A stretch of DNA of 17,820 nt from CAZSLZ01 sp964607865 (GTDB lineage Bacteria > Vulcanimicrobiota > JAJTBE01 > CAZSLZ01), in the NCBI GenBank assembly GCA_964607865.1, contig CAZSLZ010000062.1, forward strand, positions 1 to 17,820, written 5' to 3'. Both the position numbers and the translations under genes were made by a program. Each line of letters starts with the position of its first letter. Positions within the stretch are counted from its first letter, which is position 1. Under the pieces are notes generated by a model. It was not told the DNA's origin. It ran no database searches and was given only the letters and a program-made list of their open reading frames with translations. Positions 7,902-15,503 of the stretch are shown here, one piece after another.

Positions 7902-8558
7902 CTATCTTAAATGTTCATCAAGTAAATGGATGTTTCCATCTTCGGTAAGGGCCACAAGATCTTCAGCCTTCAGGCCGTCGGCGAACCACCCGTTGATAAG
8001 GCTCCATCCTTCAGGCGAAATAGTAAAATCCTTATGCCAGACATTGGGATCAAGCTCAGTTACCCCGCCGGTCTTGGTAATTTCCACATCTTCTTTATCG
8101 CCGTATTTATCTATCTTCAGTTTATCGCCGGTGCGGGAAATACTTACATTATCACGATAACTGTATCGCTTGATTTTCCAGTTTTTTCCCATTTTATCAA
8201 ATGTTACATTTTCAGAACTATCAGGCCTGCTCACCTTTATCCGGTTTCCCGATTTTGTTATAGTAACATCGTCATAAAAGCCCGCCCGGTCAATAAAAAT
8301 CCTGTCATCGTATTTTTTTATTGTAAAATCATTATCCGAACCGTATTGATCAACTTCAATACGATCCTGTTTTACTGTAACTTTTTTATCTTTTTTCTGA
8401 TCAAAATGATCTACGGTAATGGTATCCCCTTTTTTTGTTACCTCATAATCGTTATCATTTCCCTTTCGATCAACCTTGAAGTTGTAATCTTCGCCCTCCA
8501 TCGGCAGGGGTTCCAGAGGCCGGTATTGATAATTATTACTGCTATCTATATTTCTCAA
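7902..8558 (-). CDS. Protein of tandem 20-residue beta-rich repeats, unknown function
   Basis: 218 aa, no signal peptide or membrane helix, no recognised family. Residues about 38-177 are seven consecutive units of ~20 residues with the consensus VTIxKxGDRIxIDxYGxxDD: about 38-58, 59-77, 78-97, 98-117, 118-137, 138-157 and 158-177; an eighth diverged unit follows to about 200. Each unit has two short alternating strands and an acidic turn, which suggests a beta-solenoid or stacked beta-hairpins; the Asp/Asn-rich turns could bind cations (inference). A final 18-residue segment (VALTEDGNIHLLDEH) is distinct. The start is TTG at 8558, supported by GGGGGT 7 nt upstream. It lies 74 nt after hisS on the same strand and may be cotranscribed, ending at the hairpin near 7850. 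The plus-strand ORF over the same bases is rejected. Confidence 0.8.
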   Translation of the reverse strand: MRNIDSSNNYQYRPLEPLPMEGEDYNFKVDRKGNDNDYEVTKKGDTITVDHFDQKKDKKVTVKQDRIEVDQYGSDNDFTIKKYDDRIFIDRAGFYDDVTITKSGNRIKVSRPDSSENVTFDKMGKNWKIKRYSYRDNVSISRTGDKLKIDKYGDKEDVEITKTGGVTELDPNVWHKDFTISPEGWSLINGWFADGLKAEDLVALTEDGNIHLLDEHLR

Positions 8559-8632
8559 TTTTGTACCCCCAAATTATTTATTAACATGCAATATTATAAC
8601 ACATTTTATTGAATAATTCTGTTAAAACCTTG

Positions 8633-9982
8633 TTAACTTTTTTCCGGTGAATTTCGCTCCAGGATTTTGCGAATCTCCTCCAGAGCTTCTCCCTGTTTGA
8701 CAGTAAACTGCTTCTGGGCTTTCATGTCTTTCAGGGTTACAGTTTCCTCTTCCATTTCCTTACCGCCTATAATAAGAACAACAGGAATTTTCAAATCGTC
8801 GGCATAACCGAGTTGTGCCCTCAATTTTTTCTTTTTACTCCCCAGGTAAATTTCAGTTCTTAAACCTGCCTTCCGATATTTATTTGCCAGGTTTACAATA
8901 TAATCAGTGTCTTCATCGGCAAACCGGCAAATCATGACATCAATTCCATAACCTAGCCCGGCAGGGTACATATTCAATTCATCCATAACGGTGATGATCC
9001 GTTCAAGGCCGATGGAATTGCCCACCGCCGGCATATCTCTGCCCAGAAATTGGCCTACCAGGTTATCATAACGGCCTCCCCCGGAAACACTTCCAATGCG
9101 GGGTTCCTCAACTACGGTTTCAAATATGGGGCCGGTGTAATAATTCAGGCCACGGGCCAGGGAAATATCAAATTCGAAATTATCAGGGGGCATTCCCATG
9201 GCCAACAGGAGGTTTCCTAATGTAGAAAGCTCATCAAAACCGATTCCGGCGGAATCGGACTTTTCCAGAAGGCTGTTTCCCCTTGCGATAACCTCCCTGG
9301 GCTCGCCTTTAATTTTAATCGCCTTCAGAATTTCAGCTGAGCTGGCAGAAGAAATTCCCCGTTTTCCCAATTCCTGTTCCACGCCCTCAAAGCCTATCTT
9401 GTCAAGTTTGTCTATGGCTATGCATATATCAGATTCCCTGGAAACATCACAACCCGCTACTTCCACTATACCCCTCAGCACTTTTCTGTGGTTTATTTTT
9501 ATCTTGTAACCCTTAAAACCCAGTTTCTGCATGGCCCTGGAGAAGAGATAAATAACCTCGGCATCGGCCAGCAGGTCTTTAGAGCCTACAATGTCCACAT
9601 CGCACTGGTAAAACTCCCGGAAACGGCCCTTGCCAGGTTTATCCGCCCGCCAGACTGGTTGAATCTGAAACCTCTTCAGGGGAAAAACCAGGTTGTTCTG
9701 GTGCATGGCAACCACCCGGGACAGAGGCACTGTCAGATCATAACGCAAACCCAGATCTCTTTCACCCCGGTCTTTAAACCGGTAAATCAGCTGTTCGCCT
9801 TCCTCGCCGTATTTGCCCGCCAGGGTTTCATACATCTCAATACTGGGAGTTTCCAACGGCAGGAAACCATGAGTCTTAAAAATATCTCGTATTATATCAA
9901 TAACATAATTCCGTTTTATCATCATATCCGGCAGAAAATCCCTGGTTCCCTTTAATAATTTCGGTTGAATCTTAACTCCCAT
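8633..9982 (-). CDS. hisS: Histidine--tRNA ligase
   Basis: Class II aminoacyl-tRNA synthetase charging tRNA-His in the cytoplasm. Visible: KGTRDFLPD near the N-terminus, a motif 2 region (RADKPGKGRFREFYQCD), the histidine-specific LARGLNYYTG, and motif 3 (GNSIGLERI), followed by the anticodon-binding alpha/beta domain. I place the start at the ATG at 9982, giving 449 aa, because GGAGG (9992-9988) is 5 nt upstream; the ATG at 9994 is 12 nt further out and overlaps that site. REFYQCD and RGLNYYTG with Asn instead of Asp are, from memory, typical of the Bacteroidetes and eukaryote-like HisRS group rather than of standard Firmicutes HisS. No T-box leader is visible in the 100 nt upstream. It is not beside aspS or his biosynthesis genes here. 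Confidence 0.96.
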   Translation of the reverse strand: MGVKIQPKLLKGTRDFLPDMMIKRNYVIDIIRDIFKTHGFLPLETPSIEMYETLAGKYGEEGEQLIYRFKDRGERDLGLRYDLTVPLSRVVAMHQNNLVFPLKRFQIQPVWRADKPGKGRFREFYQCDVDIVGSKDLLADAEVIYLFSRAMQKLGFKGYKIKINHRKVLRGIVEVAGCDVSRESDICIAIDKLDKIGFEGVEQELGKRGISSASSAEILKAIKIKGEPREVIARGNSLLEKSDSAGIGFDELSTLGNLLLAMGMPPDNFEFDISLARGLNYYTGPIFETVVEEPRIGSVSGGGRYDNLVGQFLGRDMPAVGNSIGLERIITVMDELNMYPAGLGYGIDVMICRFADEDTDYIVNLANKYRKAGLRTEIYLGSKKKKLRAQLGYADDLKIPVVLIIGGKEMEEETVTLKDMKAQKQFTVKQGEALEEIRKILERNSPEKS

Positions 9983-10084
9983 TGCTTCCTCCATCCATTA
10001 TGGTACATTTTACTGTTTTATAGATTATTTTGATTCCAATCCCTTTATTCCTCTATTTCACAAGCTGCCAAGCTTCCCCCGATT

Positions 10085-10119
10085 AAAAAAACAGAGGGAA
10101 AACTGCAGAATTTTCCCTC
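10085..10119 (-). terminator. Intrinsic terminator after the S10 peptidase gene
   Basis: On the minus strand GAGGGAAAA (10119-10111 complement) pairs perfectly with TTTTCCCTC over 9 bp around an 8-nt loop. TG and then seven T residues (complement of 10091-10085) follow. It lies about 45 nt after the peptidase stop and separates that gene from hisS. Confidence 0.85.
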
Positions 10120-10164
10120 AAAAAACTTCAAACAACTGTTTTATTTAATTTTCAACGATTTCTT

Positions 10165-11670
10165 CTATTCTTCTTCAAGATGAGAAATGGAGTTATAGAC
10201 AAAATCTTTCACATCTTCAAAAAGTTTTTTTCTCGAATTTTCGTGAACATACATCATGTGGCCCCCTTCGTATGTTTTCAAAGAAACATTTTTTTTGAGG
10301 GTTTCATCCAGGGCAAGGTGATCTCTGACAAACTTGGCAATGGAATATGGTGTGCAGAGATCAAAATAACCGCAGACAAAAAATACTTTGAAATATTGAT
10401 TGTAGCTAATTGCCTGAATCAGTTTGTCAGTTACATTTACATAACCCATAGCGCCGGGTATTCCCGAGCCCCAGTTCCACAATTTGCCCACATCTTTCGA
10501 AAGGGGGCGGTAGGGAAGTTCACTTTCGTATTTGAGGTTCTTCTTTAAAAAATCGTTCAAACTGGCGATGCAGCCACCATAAATATTGAACATGCTGGGG
10601 TCGGCAGCGATGTCTTCTGACAGGGGGTCCACATCCATGGCAGTCAGCCGGGCGTCATATCTTCCCACAACCTTTCTCTGGTCTCTCAAAAGCATTTTCA
10701 TAAAACGGTCTGCGCGAATTCGCAAATTGCTGTGTTCAATATAGTCTTCGGGCAAACTTGTATATTTTGCCAATTGGTTTACAATACTCTGCCTTTCCTT
10801 ACCTGCCAGGGCATCCCCCTTCAGCAGGGCAGGGGCATATTTTTCATAAGTCCATTTTTCCACCTCTTCCAGGGTTTTTTCCAGATCCTTCTGCAGTTCT
10901 TTCGATAATTTCTTGTGGTACCAGGCGGAAGCTGTGTATGCGGGTAGAAATAATATGTAACCCAGGTCGTTGCCCGGCGAGAAATCGAAGGTCTGGTAAC
11001 TTACCGCCGATGAAATCATGATAATCCCGTTAAGATCCATAGCATGCCGGGTTTGAAGATAGGATGTCAGGCCAACTGCCCGGAAAGTTCCGTAACTCTC
11101 GCCGGCAATAAACTTTGGAGATAACCAGCGATCGTAGGTGGTAATAAAAGTTCTTATAAAATCGCCAATCCACTGGCTGTCTTCTTCCACTCCCAGAAAC
11201 TGTTCGATTTTTTCACCTTCTCCGGGAATACTGTAACCGGTTCCGATGGGGTCAATGAATACCAGGTCGGTGAATTGCAACCAGGTTTCATAGTTATCCA
11301 CAAATCGGTAGGGTGGTGGCAGCACCTCGCCATGGCTGGTCATCTTCAATCTTTTGGGACCCATACACCCAAAATGAACCCATGCCGATGAAGCTCCGGG
11401 GCCTCCGTTAAAGGCAAAGGTAACAGGCCGCTGTGATCTGTCCTTTACTCCTTCCAGTTCATAACTTATGAAGAAGATTTTGGATTTAATCTTCTGGTTT
11501 TCGTCCTTCAATTTCAAGTAACCAGCCTGAGCTTTATATTTTAATACATTTCCTGCAATAGTAACAGTATGAAAAGTTGTGGAAATCTTATCTCCCTTGG
11601 CTTTTTTTTGCTCCTCCACCTTCTCAATAGCAGAGAGTTCCCTGGCCAACAGTTTCAATTCATTTTTCAT
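10165..11670 (-). CDS. Serine carboxypeptidase-like protein (peptidase family S10)
   Basis: 501 aa, alpha/beta-hydrolase fold. Family S10 removes C-terminal residues from peptides, usually at acidic pH in vacuoles or outside the cell. Visible marks: oxyanion-hole segment NGGPGASS (88-95), nucleophile S192 in GESYGT, D437 in GYFDLCTP, and H471 in GGHMMY. The triad is therefore complete; GESYGT replaces the usual GESYAG. The N-terminus (MKNELKLLARELSAIEKVEEQ) is a charged helix with no signal peptide, so the protein should be cytoplasmic, which is unlike eukaryotic members but similar to many bacterial ones. AGGAG stands 7 nt before the ATG. It has its own promoter and terminator, so it is probably monocistronic, and it is divergent from the EAL gene. 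Confidence 0.92.
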   Translation of the reverse strand: MKNELKLLARELSAIEKVEEQKKAKGDKISTTFHTVTIAGNVLKYKAQAGYLKLKDENQKIKSKIFFISYELEGVKDRSQRPVTFAFNGGPGASSAWVHFGCMGPKRLKMTSHGEVLPPPYRFVDNYETWLQFTDLVFIDPIGTGYSIPGEGEKIEQFLGVEEDSQWIGDFIRTFITTYDRWLSPKFIAGESYGTFRAVGLTSYLQTRHAMDLNGIIMISSAVSYQTFDFSPGNDLGYILFLPAYTASAWYHKKLSKELQKDLEKTLEEVEKWTYEKYAPALLKGDALAGKERQSIVNQLAKYTSLPEDYIEHSNLRIRADRFMKMLLRDQRKVVGRYDARLTAMDVDPLSEDIAADPSMFNIYGGCIASLNDFLKKNLKYESELPYRPLSKDVGKLWNWGSGIPGAMGYVNVTDKLIQAISYNQYFKVFFVCGYFDLCTPYSIAKFVRDHLALDETLKKNVSLKTYEGGHMMYVHENSRKKLFEDVKDFVYNSISHLEEE

Positions 11671-11716
11671 TTTCTGACTCCTAGTATAAATATTTCTATA
11701 TTAAATATGAGACTTT

Positions 11717-11746
11717 ATAATAATTCCCTGCAAAAAACCTTTGCAA
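11717..11746 (-). promoter_or_regulatory. Predicted promoter of the S10 peptidase gene
   Basis: On the minus strand TTGCAA (11746-11741), an 18-nt spacer and TATTAT (11722-11717) resemble a sigma-70-type promoter. The transcript would start near 11710, leaving a leader of about 40 nt that carries the AGGAG site. The -35 hexamer is the same palindromic TTGCAA used by the divergent plus-strand promoter. Confidence 0.45.
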
Positions 11747-11769
11747 ACATGCAAGATTATGAGTATAAT
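11741..11769 (+). promoter_or_regulatory. Predicted promoter of the EAL-domain gene
   Basis: TTGCAA (11741-11746), exactly 17 nt, then a perfect TATAAT (11764-11769). Transcription would begin near 11776. This excludes the upstream in-frame TTG (11741) and ATG (11759) as translation starts and supports the ATG at 11813, which is preceded by GGAG. Confidence 0.65.
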
Positions 11770-11812
11770 AGGAGAATATATAAAAGATATTTTGAAGCTG
11801 GAGTGTAACTTG

Positions 11813-12883
11813 ATGACAGAATACAAGTATGTGGATTTACTACCGGAACCTGTTCCCGAAGAAGGTACTCTTTTTCTCTCCCCTCCTTTCGGCCATACCA
11901 CAAAAAAAATAAAAAATTTGCTGAAAAAACTGAAGCTTGATTTTATACAACCTGAAGAGGGCGTTTTTGAGATTTATTTTAATACCAATAGTTTAAAAGC
12001 ATTTTGCCGGTCTTCCATGGAAACCCTGATTTGCAGAGAAATGAAAGATACCTTTACCCTGTTGAAATCCAAAAAGGAAAAACCAAAGATTCTGGATATA
12101 CTCAGAGCAAAATCTCTTGATGGCCTCATCGCCCGTATCGACAGCGAATGGTTACTGGAACTGCTTCAGAAGAAAAGGCTGTTCACCTACTTCCAACCTA
12201 TCCTCCACAGCAAAACACCTACCAGCATTTTTGGTTATGAATGCCTCCTGCGGGCAAAAGATTCCGAAGGAAAAATGATCTCACCGGTTCGCATATTCAA
12301 CGCTGCCCGTATGGCAGATTTATTGATTCAGGTTGACCGGGCTGCCCGGTTGGCTGCAGTGAGCAACGCAGCGGAAAACAAGATAACGGAAAAACTGTTC
12401 ATTAATTTCAACCCCCTTTCTATTTACGACCCGTACTATTGTTTAAAATCAACGGTAAAAGCGCTGGACAGGCTTAAATTCAAACCCGATTCTATTGTGT
12501 TTGAAGTGGTGGAAAGCGATCACATCACCGATGTGGATCATCTGATTGATATATTAAATTTTTACAGAAAATCAGGCTTTCTGGTGGCTCTCGATGATTT
12601 CGGCTCCGGCTACTCTTCTTTCAGCCTTCTTACCAAACTTAAACCCGATATAATTAAACTGAATATGGACCTGGTAAGGGATATCGATAAAGATACCTAT
12701 AAAGCAGAAATTGCCATGAGAATTATTGAAATGGCTAAAAAACTGAATGTGAAAACTGTAGTTGAAGGGGTAGAAACCAGGGAACAACTCGATTGGACCC
12801 AGAAATACGAAGTGGATTTCGTCCAGGGCTATCTTTTTGGAATGCCCGGATGCCCTCCCCCCAAACCCCTGGTCCTGGATTAA
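11813..12883 (+). CDS. EAL-domain c-di-GMP phosphodiesterase with uncharacterised N-terminus
   Basis: 356 aa from the ATG at 11813 (GGAG 9 nt upstream and inside the predicted transcript). Residues about 118-350 form an EAL domain that cleaves cyclic di-GMP to pGpG. The signature is YECLLR (ECL in place of EAL) with catalytic E143. Other active-site residues are kept: N200 or N198 in INFNP, E231/E234 in FEVVES, D261-D262 in DDFGSGYSS, K282 in IKLNMD, E318 in VVEGVE and Q338 in QGYLFGMP. Enzymatic activity is therefore likely. The first ~110 residues (SPPFGHTTKKIKNLLKK, an FEIYFN strand, then Cys65 and Cys74) match no sensor domain I know. There is no GGDEF domain and no membrane segment, so it is a soluble enzyme. 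It ends 5 nt from the convergent ABC ATPase gene without a terminator between them. Confidence 0.9.
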   Translation: MTEYKYVDLLPEPVPEEGTLFLSPPFGHTTKKIKNLLKKLKLDFIQPEEGVFEIYFNTNSLKAFCRSSMETLICREMKDTFTLLKSKKEKPKILDILRAKSLDGLIARIDSEWLLELLQKKRLFTYFQPILHSKTPTSIFGYECLLRAKDSEGKMISPVRIFNAARMADLLIQVDRAARLAAVSNAAENKITEKLFINFNPLSIYDPYYCLKSTVKALDRLKFKPDSIVFEVVESDHITDVDHLIDILNFYRKSGFLVALDDFGSGYSSFSLLTKLKPDIIKLNMDLVRDIDKDTYKAEIAMRIIEMAKKLNVKTVVEGVETREQLDWTQKYEVDFVQGYLFGMPGCPPPKPLVLD

Positions 12884-12888
12884 CCTTT

Positions 12889-13692
12889 TCAGGAAGGCAG
12901 GATTTCTCTGTCAGTTATATCTACCGGTGTAATAAATGTATATTTGTTATCCGGGGAAACTACTTTTTCCACTTCTATTTCATACACAGTTTTTATATTT
13001 TGCGGGGTCAGAATGTCAACAGGTTTTCCTGCAGAAAAAACTTTTCCGTCTTTCAATAGGACTCCGGTTCTGGCATATCTTAAAGCCAGATTTAAATCGT
13101 GAAGAATAGTTATAATGGTAATTCCCGATTCATTCAGTTCCCTTATAAGGTTGAGAATCTGCACCTTGTATCGAATATCCAGAAAAGCTATGGGTTCGTC
13201 AAGCATCAATATTCTGGGTTGAGAAGCGATAGCCTGGGCAATGAAAACCCGCTGGCGTTCCCCACCGGAAAGCTGATGAATCTTCCTTTGAGCGAGATGG
13301 GTTATTCCCGTTTTCTCCATGGCTTCCAGGGCAATTTTCTTATCAGTTTCCTTTTCAATTCCCAGGCCGGTAAGGTAAGCAAAACGTCCCATTAGAACAA
13401 TTTCCTCGCAGGTAAATGGAAAATCAACCTGGGTATTTTGAGGTACATAACCGATTTTTTTGGCAATTTCTTTGCGTTTTAAATTTCTTATGTTTTCATC
13501 TTCAAGAAGAACACTGCCTCCGGTTGGGGAATCGGCGGCGCTGAGCAGGTTGAAAAGAGTGGTTTTTCCTGCGCCGTTGGGCCCCATTATAGCCAGAAAG
13601 TCACCGGATTCAACCTCCAGGTTGATCCCGCTTAGAATATTTCTATCCTTGTTATAGCTGAAACTCAGTTCAACAGCTTTTAAAATTGGCAT
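12889..13692 (-). CDS. ABC transporter ATP-binding protein, FecE/BtuD type
   Basis: 267 aa from the ATG at 13692; GAGAG lies 6 nt before it, whereas the ATG at 13698 has no spacer. Numbering here is from 13698. ATPase that powers import with a membrane permease pair. Walker A GPNGAGKTT (39-47), Q-loop VPQN, signature LSGGERQR (143-150), Walker B RILMLDEP (163-169) and H-loop His200 are all intact. The FTCEEIVLMGR segment and overall length fit the iron-siderophore, heme and cobalamin (FecE/FepC/BtuD) group. No FecCD-type permease or substrate-binding protein gene is in the window, so it is an orphan here; partners must be elsewhere. Substrate cannot be decided. The corrinoid-dependent enzyme nearby makes cobalamin a guess only. 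Confidence 0.93.
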   Translation of the reverse strand: MPILKAVELSFSYNKDRNILSGINLEVESGDFLAIMGPNGAGKTTLFNLLSAADSPTGGSVLLEDENIRNLKRKEIAKKIGYVPQNTQVDFPFTCEEIVLMGRFAYLTGLGIEKETDKKIALEAMEKTGITHLAQRKIHQLSGGERQRVFIAQAIASQPRILMLDEPIAFLDIRYKVQILNLIRELNESGITIITILHDLNLALRYARTGVLLKDGKVFSAGKPVDILTPQNIKTVYEIEVEKVVSPDNKYTFITPVDITDREILPS

Positions 13693-13722
13693 AAACATCT
13701 CTCATTTTCATAATCGTTATTC

Positions 13723-13728
13723 ATTATA
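13723..13728 (-). promoter_or_regulatory. Possible -10 element for the ABC ATPase gene
   Basis: The minus strand reads TATAAT at 13728-13723, about 31 nt before the ATG at 13692, in the short gap behind the esterase terminator. A recognisable -35 hexamer is missing 16-18 nt upstream, so only the -10 is claimed. Confidence 0.3.
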
Positions 13729-13753
13729 ACATTTCGTATATTTATAATCATTT

Positions 13754-13784
13754 TTAAAAGGGGCAGGTTAAAAACCTGCCCCTT
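13754..13784 (-). terminator. Intrinsic terminator after the esterase gene
   Basis: AAGGGGCAGGTT (13758-13769) and AACCTGCCCCTT (13773-13784) are perfect 12-bp complements around a 3-nt loop. On the minus strand the stem ends in CCCCTTTT followed by AAAAA, so the U-tract is short but the stem is very strong. It begins 8 nt after the esterase stop codon and insulates the ABC ATPase gene. Confidence 0.85.
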
Positions 13785-13791
13785 GCCTGCT

Positions 13792-14526
13792 TTAAAAATC
13801 CATATAATATTGGCCCAGAATGTAAGGCAGTTGTTTTTTCCACCAGAATTCGTGGTGGTCGCATGGATGAGGCCATATTTCATAATGGTGGGGAATACCT
13901 TTCTGCATCAGCACATCATGCATTCTTTCTGTGCCATATAAGAATTTATCACTGGCTCCGCTCATCAGAATTATGTGATTGTCGTGATGAAAACGATCCA
14001 GGATATTGGGATCCCACATTTGAGGGGTATAATCCACAGGATTATTGAAATATACGTTCAGGTCATAATAACCTTCCATATAAGGCGAAATGTCAAAAAC
14101 TCCACCCATACTCAGAGAAAGTTTAAAAATCTCGGGGTATTTTAAAACGGAATTCATGGCATGGTAAGCTCCGAAGGAACAACCCATGCAGCCTATGAAA
14201 TCGTTTTTTGAAAGATCCAGTACCAGGGGAATAACTTCTTCGAGAACAAATGCTTCATAAGCCATGTGAGATCTCATTCTGTCTGCAGGATGAATATGGA
14301 AGTTATAAAAACTTTCATTATTAAAACCGTCTATGCAGAAGAACTGAACCTTGCCATTATCAATAAACCACTTGGCATCACGATGCATGCCGTAGTAATC
14401 GAATTCTCCGGCGCCACCTCCTGAAGTGGGGTAATAAATCATGGGCGGGCCCCAGTGGCCATAGCGGACGACATCCATATGCTTGCCAACACGATGGCTA
14501 TACCAACGATGATGTTCTATATTCAT
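13792..14526 (-). CDS. Alpha/beta-hydrolase esterase (putative esterase family)
   Basis: 244 aa, soluble, no signal peptide. The family comprises small esterases of the esterase D-like type acting on carboxylic esters; the real substrate is unknown. The nucleophile elbow is GCSFGA with S117, and an acidic residue follows in SGASDKFL (D193). The C-terminal PCDHHEFWWKKQLP aligns with the usual HDWPWW element and makes H224 the best catalytic histidine. The N-terminus EHHRWYSHRVGK and the YYPTSGG stretch (31-37) belong to the conserved start of this group. GGAG is 5 nt before the ATG. It is monocistronic, ended by the strong hairpin at 13754-13784, and is divergent from the AcsE-like gene across a 198-nt AT-rich gap in which I see no convincing promoter. 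Confidence 0.88.
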   Translation of the reverse strand: MNIEHHRWYSHRVGKHMDVVRYGHWGPPMIYYPTSGGGAGEFDYYGMHRDAKWFIDNGKVQFFCIDGFNNESFYNFHIHPADRMRSHMAYEAFVLEEVIPLVLDLSKNDFIGCMGCSFGAYHAMNSVLKYPEIFKLSLSMGGVFDISPYMEGYYDLNVYFNNPVDYTPQMWDPNILDRFHHDNHIILMSGASDKFLYGTERMHDVLMQKGIPHHYEIWPHPCDHHEFWWKKQLPYILGQYYMDF

Positions 14527-14724
14527 TGCTTCTCCTCTCTTCTATGTTATTTCATGCTTATTTTGATTTTTCTGAATTTTCTTTTTAAATTAACCTGTTC
14601 CTTCTTTTTAAAAATAAATTTTCCTTAATTTGCCTGCATTGTATTTTTGAATTAAGCTTACAGCAGGAAATTCCCTGGTTTTAATTAAAAAACTGGCAAT
14701 AAATTATTTTGAGAGGTATCTGAT

Positions 14725-15501
14725 ATGTTTGTTATTGGCGAACGCATAAACGGAATGTATAAACTGGTAAAACAGGCAATTATAGATAAAGACGAGAAAT
14801 TCATTCAAAACCTGGCCATAGAACAGGTAAATGCCGGAGCCGATGCATTGGATGTATCGGTTGGGCCGGCAAGAGGCGACAACAAAGAAATAATGGAATG
14901 GCTGGTCAGAACCGTCCAGTCCGTTACCGATGCCCCCCTGGCAATTGACAGCCCCCATGTGGAAATTATCAAAGCCGGTGTTAATGCATGCAACGGAGAA
15001 ACCATAATAAATTCCATTAAGAAGAGCGATGAACATATTCAGGAACTTATCCCCTTTGCCGCTGAAAAAAACTGCAGCCTGATTTGCCTTTTAATGACCG
15101 ATAAGGGAATTCCCACCGACTGGAACGGAAAACTGGAGATAGCTGCGGAGTTGTTTACCTTTGCCATGGAGGCGGGAATAAATCAGGAAAAACTGTATTT
15201 TGACCCGATTCTGCTGCCCATTGCCAATGTTCAGAAAGATGTGGCTGAAACCTTTGAATTGATGGATCAGCTTAAACTGTTGACCAGCCCTGCGCCTCAT
15301 ATGATTGTGGGACTTTCCAACCTGAGCCAGAAGGCCCGGTATAAAAGCCTTTTAAACCGTACCTACTGCACCATGGCGATGTCCCATGGTTTGGATGCCG
15401 CCATACTGGATCCCTTTGATGAAAAACTTATGAAAGCTGTCAAGACCGCCAGTATTTTGCTAAACAAGGAACTTTATGCCAAATCCTATTTAAAATCTTG
15501 A
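14725..15501 (+). CDS. AcsE-like methyltetrahydrofolate:corrinoid protein methyltransferase
   Basis: 258 aa pterin-binding TIM barrel. AcsE (MeTr) moves the methyl group of 5-methyl-tetrahydrofolate to the cobalt of the corrinoid iron-sulfur protein in the Wood-Ljungdahl pathway; homologues serve other corrinoid proteins. It starts IGERING as in Moorella AcsE, and the folate-site residues known there fall at the same numbers: D75 (IDSPH), N96 (INS), D160 (FDP) and N199 (LSN). LNRTY and MAMSHGLDAAI also match. No acsC/acsD/acsB genes are near, so its corrinoid partner lies elsewhere and could belong to another methyl-transfer system. GAGAGG is 8 nt before the ATG. The next gene begins 2 nt after the stop, so the pair is almost certainly cotranscribed. 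Confidence 0.9.
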   Translation: MFVIGERINGMYKLVKQAIIDKDEKFIQNLAIEQVNAGADALDVSVGPARGDNKEIMEWLVRTVQSVTDAPLAIDSPHVEIIKAGVNACNGETIINSIKKSDEHIQELIPFAAEKNCSLICLLMTDKGIPTDWNGKLEIAAELFTFAMEAGINQEKLYFDPILLPIANVQKDVAETFELMDQLKLLTSPAPHMIVGLSNLSQKARYKSLLNRTYCTMAMSHGLDAAILDPFDEKLMKAVKTASILLNKELYAKSYLKS

Positions 15502-15503
15502 TT

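Noticed and set aside
7926..8612. Plus-strand 228-aa hydrophobic ORF opposite the repeat protein
   Set aside because: It is slightly longer than the minus-strand gene but reads as the complement of Lys/Asp/Arg-rich repeats (many Phe and Ile), with no SD. The minus frame has GGGGGT before its TTG and a regular 20-residue period.
9488..9955. Plus-strand 155-aa ORF inside hisS
   Set aside because: Antisense shadow of a strongly conserved gene; no ribosome binding site and no recognisable domain.
9983..10084. T-box leader for hisS
   Set aside because: No AGGGTGG-type T-box sequence, specifier stem or antiterminator is visible in the roughly 100 nt between the upstream terminator and the start codon.
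11741..11812. Longer EAL-protein start at TTG 11741 or ATG 11759
   Set aside because: These codons overlap the predicted -35/-10 elements and precede the likely transcript start; neither has an SD, while ATG 11813 has GGAG.
13680..13883. 67-aa minus-strand ORF between the ABC ATPase and the esterase
   Set aside because: It runs through the strong terminator hairpin, overlaps both flanking genes in another frame and has no domain.
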